A stretch of 6,515 nucleotides of DNA from Dehalococcoidia bacterium (GTDB taxonomy: Bacteria > Chloroflexota > Dehalococcoidia > Tepidiformales > Tepidiformaceae). The stretch spans positions 1 to 6,515 of the forward strand of contig VXRS01000217.1 of the NCBI GenBank assembly GCA_009838385.1, written 5' to 3'. A program made the translations under genes and the position numbers. Under the pieces are notes generated by a model. It did not search any database. It was not told where the DNA came from and saw only the letters and a program-made list of their open reading frames with translations. Positions within the stretch are counted from its first letter, which is position 1, and every line of letters begins with the position of its first letter. This document shows, one piece after another, positions 4,757-6,515 of this stretch.

Positions 4757-5605
4757 TCAGCGCGACACGACCCGCTGCAGCCAGGGCGCGAGGCCCCGCG
4801 GCGAGAGCGTGAACACGATCAGGAAGAACACGGCCGATGTCACGACGATCGCCGGGCCGGCGGCCACGTCTCCATGGTAGGAGGCGTACAGGCCGATGAT
4901 GACTGACAGCACGCCGAAGACTGCGCCCACAATCATGATCAGGGGCACCCGGCGTACCACCAGCGCGGCCGTCGCCGCCGTGGCCACGAGCATCGCCATT
5001 ACCAGCGCCACCCCCACCAGCCGGAAGGCCGCCACCGCCGCCAGCGCCACCAGCACCATCAGGCCCGTCTGTACGAGCGCCACCGGTATGCCCGCCGCCG
5101 CCGCCATCGTGGGGTCGTACGCCACGAACAGCATCTCCCGGTAGAAAATGATCATCATCACGACGACCACGATCGAGAGCACGGCCATCACGATGATGTC
5201 TTCGGTGGGAACGGTCAGGATGTTCCCCACCAGGAACGAGGTCAGATCAAGCGTGTAGTTCCGCGTGCGGCTGATCAGCAGGATCCCGAACGCGAAGAGG
5301 GCCGCGAACAGGATGCCGATGGCCGTGTCCTCCCGTAGCCGTGCGCGCGTCAGAAACGAGACCCCCACCGCTGTCGCCCCGGCTGCACCCGCCGCGCCAA
5401 GGCTGATGGCGATCGAGCCGCCCCCGGCCAGGAACGCGATCGCCGCTCCCGCCAGCGAGGTGTGCGCCACGGCGTCCGTCAGGAACGCCAGCCCCCTGAT
5501 CACGACGAACGCGCCGACGACGGAGGAGGCCAGCGCCACCAAAGCTCCGGCCAGCAGCGCCCGCTGCATGAACTCGAACTGCCAGGGGTCGGTAAGCCAG
5601 TCCAT
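4757..5605 (-). CDS. Metal ABC transporter permease, ABC-3 family (Zn/Mn type)
   Basis: The 282-residue membrane protein forms the channel of a zinc- or manganese-type importer in the cytoplasmic membrane. Hydrophobic segments alternate with short loops, consistent with about 8 membrane helices. Family motifs include GLAFLTDAVAHTSLAG (38-53, conserved His48), a REDTAIGILFA stretch (91-101) and SFLVGNILTVP (123-133). The coupling-loop-like AYDPTMAAAAGIP (162-174), FRLVGVALVMAMLV (194-207) and YHGDVAAGPAIVV near the end follow. Length is typical. The usual Pro of the LLVTPAATA segment is absent: it reads MLVATAATA here. It begins 7 nt after the stop of the ATPase gene, with AGGG as a modest ribosome binding site, and clearly belongs to the same operon. 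The metal (Zn, Mn or Fe) cannot be fixed from this chain alone. Confidence 0.92.
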   Translation of the reverse strand: MDWLTDPWQFEFMQRALLAGALVALASSVVGAFVVIRGLAFLTDAVAHTSLAGAAIAFLAGGGSIAISLGAAGAAGATAVGVSFLTRARLREDTAIGILFAALFAFGILLISRTRNYTLDLTSFLVGNILTVPTEDIIVMAVLSIVVVVMMIIFYREMLFVAYDPTMAAAAGIPVALVQTGLMVLVALAAVAAFRLVGVALVMAMLVATAATAALVVRRVPLIMIVGAVFGVLSVIIGLYASYHGDVAAGPAIVVTSAVFFLIVFTLSPRGLAPWLQRVVSR

Positions 5606-5612
5606 GCCCGCC

Positions 5613-6452
5613 CTACACTCGGGGGAAGTCGTCGTGGCTGTGCCGGGCGTGCTCGCGGCCTCCGCGGGCGTCTGCGTGCTCGTGGGGGTCGTGGAATGCC
5701 AGGGCCGGCCTGCTGCCTTCCTCCCCCATCACGAGTGCATGTCCGTCGAACGCCCGGTTCAGCATCTCCTCCGTGATCGTCGTCGAGGGTGGTCCGTAGG
5801 TGACGACATGGCGGTTCAGGAACAGCGTCAGGTCGCAGCAGGCGGCGGCGCAGCCGATGTCGTGCGTGCAGAACACGATGCTCCTGCCGTCGGCGGCCAG
5901 CTCGCCCAGCAGGTCGATCATCTCCTGCTCGGAGCGCGCGTCGAGCCCGGCGGTCGGCTCATCCAGCAGGAAGAGATCGGGATTCCTCACCAGCGCCCGC
6001 GCGCAGAGCACGCGGCGCTGCTGTCCGCCGCTCAGTTCGCCCGCCTGGCGGTCGGCGAGGTGGTCGACGGAGAGCCGCTTGAGCGCCGCCATAATGCGGT
6101 CCTTCTCGTCCGACCCGCGCAGGAAGCGGTCCAGCCCGAACGCCTTCCGGTAGAGGCCCATCGCCACGACTTCCCGCACCGTCACGGGGAAGTTCCAGTC
6201 GATGTCCTCCGCCTGCGGCATGTAACCGATCTGCCGCCGCGCATCCCGTGGCGCCCCCCCGAGGACGCACACGTCGCCCTCCCAGGGCTCGATCAAGCCG
6301 ACCAGCGTCTTGATCAGCGTGCTCTTGCCCGAGCCGTTCGGCCCCAGCAATCCCATGACCTTGCCCTGCGGCAGCGAGAACGACACGTCCTCGATTGCCC
6401 GGTGCCCCCGGTAGCCCGTCGTCAGGCTCTTGACCTCGATGGCGGGAACCAC
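5613..6452 (-). CDS. Metal ABC transporter ATP-binding protein (Zn/Mn type)
   Basis: The 279-residue protein powers the metal importer. All nucleotide-binding motifs are present: Walker A GPNGSGKST (37-45), the Q-loop in GYMPQAEDIDWNFPVTV (76-92), the signature LSGGQQRR (140-147), Walker B LFLLDEP (160-166) and the H-loop CTHD (195-198). The DWNFPVTV stretch after the Q-loop is characteristic of manganese/zinc/iron-type metal importers. Two oddities are seen: four Cys around the H-loop (195, 201, 205, 206), and a histidine-rich C-terminal tail with His at 254, 257, 259, 268, 271 and 273. The GTG at 6452 lies 6 nt after the stop of the preceding gene, with GGAG 9 nt upstream. The permease follows after 7 nt. 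Regulation by a metal-responsive repressor is expected for such operons, but its operator would lie outside the window. Confidence 0.94.
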   Translation of the reverse strand: MVPAIEVKSLTTGYRGHRAIEDVSFSLPQGKVMGLLGPNGSGKSTLIKTLVGLIEPWEGDVCVLGGAPRDARRQIGYMPQAEDIDWNFPVTVREVVAMGLYRKAFGLDRFLRGSDEKDRIMAALKRLSVDHLADRQAGELSGGQQRRVLCARALVRNPDLFLLDEPTAGLDARSEQEMIDLLGELAADGRSIVFCTHDIGCAAACCDLTLFLNRHVVTYGPPSTTITEEMLNRAFDGHALVMGEEGSRPALAFHDPHEHADARGGREHARHSHDDFPRV

Positions 6453-6458
6453 CTCGTG

Positions 6459-6515
6459 CTACTCCGCGATGCCGTTGGCGATGGCGCGCAGGAACTCAAC
6501 ATAGGTTGGGTACTC
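6459..6515 (-). CDS. C-terminal end of a probable metal ABC transporter substrate-binding protein
   Basis: Only the last 18 residues are in the window: EYPTYVEFLRAIANGIAE followed by TAG. They form the end of a gene on the same strand as the ATPase, which starts 6 nt later. The pattern of a TY-x-x-(F/M)-(L/M) helix followed by a short amphipathic end resembles the closing helix of ZnuA/TroA-type binding proteins. A binding protein is also the expected third component of this importer. The assignment rests mainly on gene order, because 18 residues are too few for firm recognition. Confidence 0.5.
   Translation of the reverse strand, partial: EYPTYVEFLRAIANGIAE

Noticed and set aside
1..6515. 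Mobile element, phage, defence island or tRNA
   Set aside because: No transposase, integrase, terminal repeats, tRNA-like fold or recognised defence gene; gene content is metabolic and transport related.

Overview
The window is GC-rich, almost fully coding DNA with very short gaps between genes, a mix of ATG and GTG starts, and several starts lacking a Shine-Dalgarno sequence. It looks like ordinary chromosome of a high-GC free-living bacterium. The TIGR03617-type luciferase-like oxidoreductase, the SnoaL-like pair and the ASCH plus winged-helix protein would fit Chloroflexota (Dehalococcoidia/SAR202-like) or Actinobacteriota. This placement is an inference; there is no rRNA or marker gene to settle it. 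No tRNA, rRNA, CRISPR array, insertion sequence or phage gene was recognised.

Left part (1-1219): the C-terminal end of a class I-beta DAHP synthase (shikimate pathway) enters from the left. It is followed after 18 nt by a 195-residue protein with an ASCH domain and a winged-helix-like C-terminus. A 121-residue hypothetical gene runs toward it on the minus strand, with 11 nt between the two stops.

Centre (1220-3745): a 40-nt divergent promoter region separates the hypothetical gene from mobA (molybdopterin guanylyltransferase). It holds two apparently leaderless promoters arranged almost symmetrically around a 6-3-6 palindrome. After mobA comes a 67-nt gap with a TACAAT -10 box and a hairpin touching the ribosome binding site. 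The next gene encodes a TIGR03617-type flavin/F420 oxidoreductase, and it is coupled to a Cas4-like PD-(D/E)XK nuclease with four cysteines placed for an Fe-S cluster.

Right part (3742-6515, all minus strand): read in the direction of transcription, it begins with the last codons of a gene that is probably the substrate-binding protein of a metal transporter. Then come the ATPase and the ABC-3 family permease of a Zn/Mn-type importer. After a 72-nt gap with its own strong ribosome binding site, two tandem SnoaL-like genes follow, separated by 1 nt. The last of them converges on the nuclease gene, and the two stop codons share one CTAG.

The metal importer genes clearly work together. The oxidoreductase and SnoaL-like proteins are the kind of enzymes used in catabolism or tailoring of organic compounds, but their substrates cannot be read from the sequence. 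I do not see a clearly defined novel multi-gene system. The points most worth a second look are the divergent leaderless promoter pair, the orphan Cas4-like nuclease coupled to an oxidoreductase, and the ASCH plus winged-helix protein.
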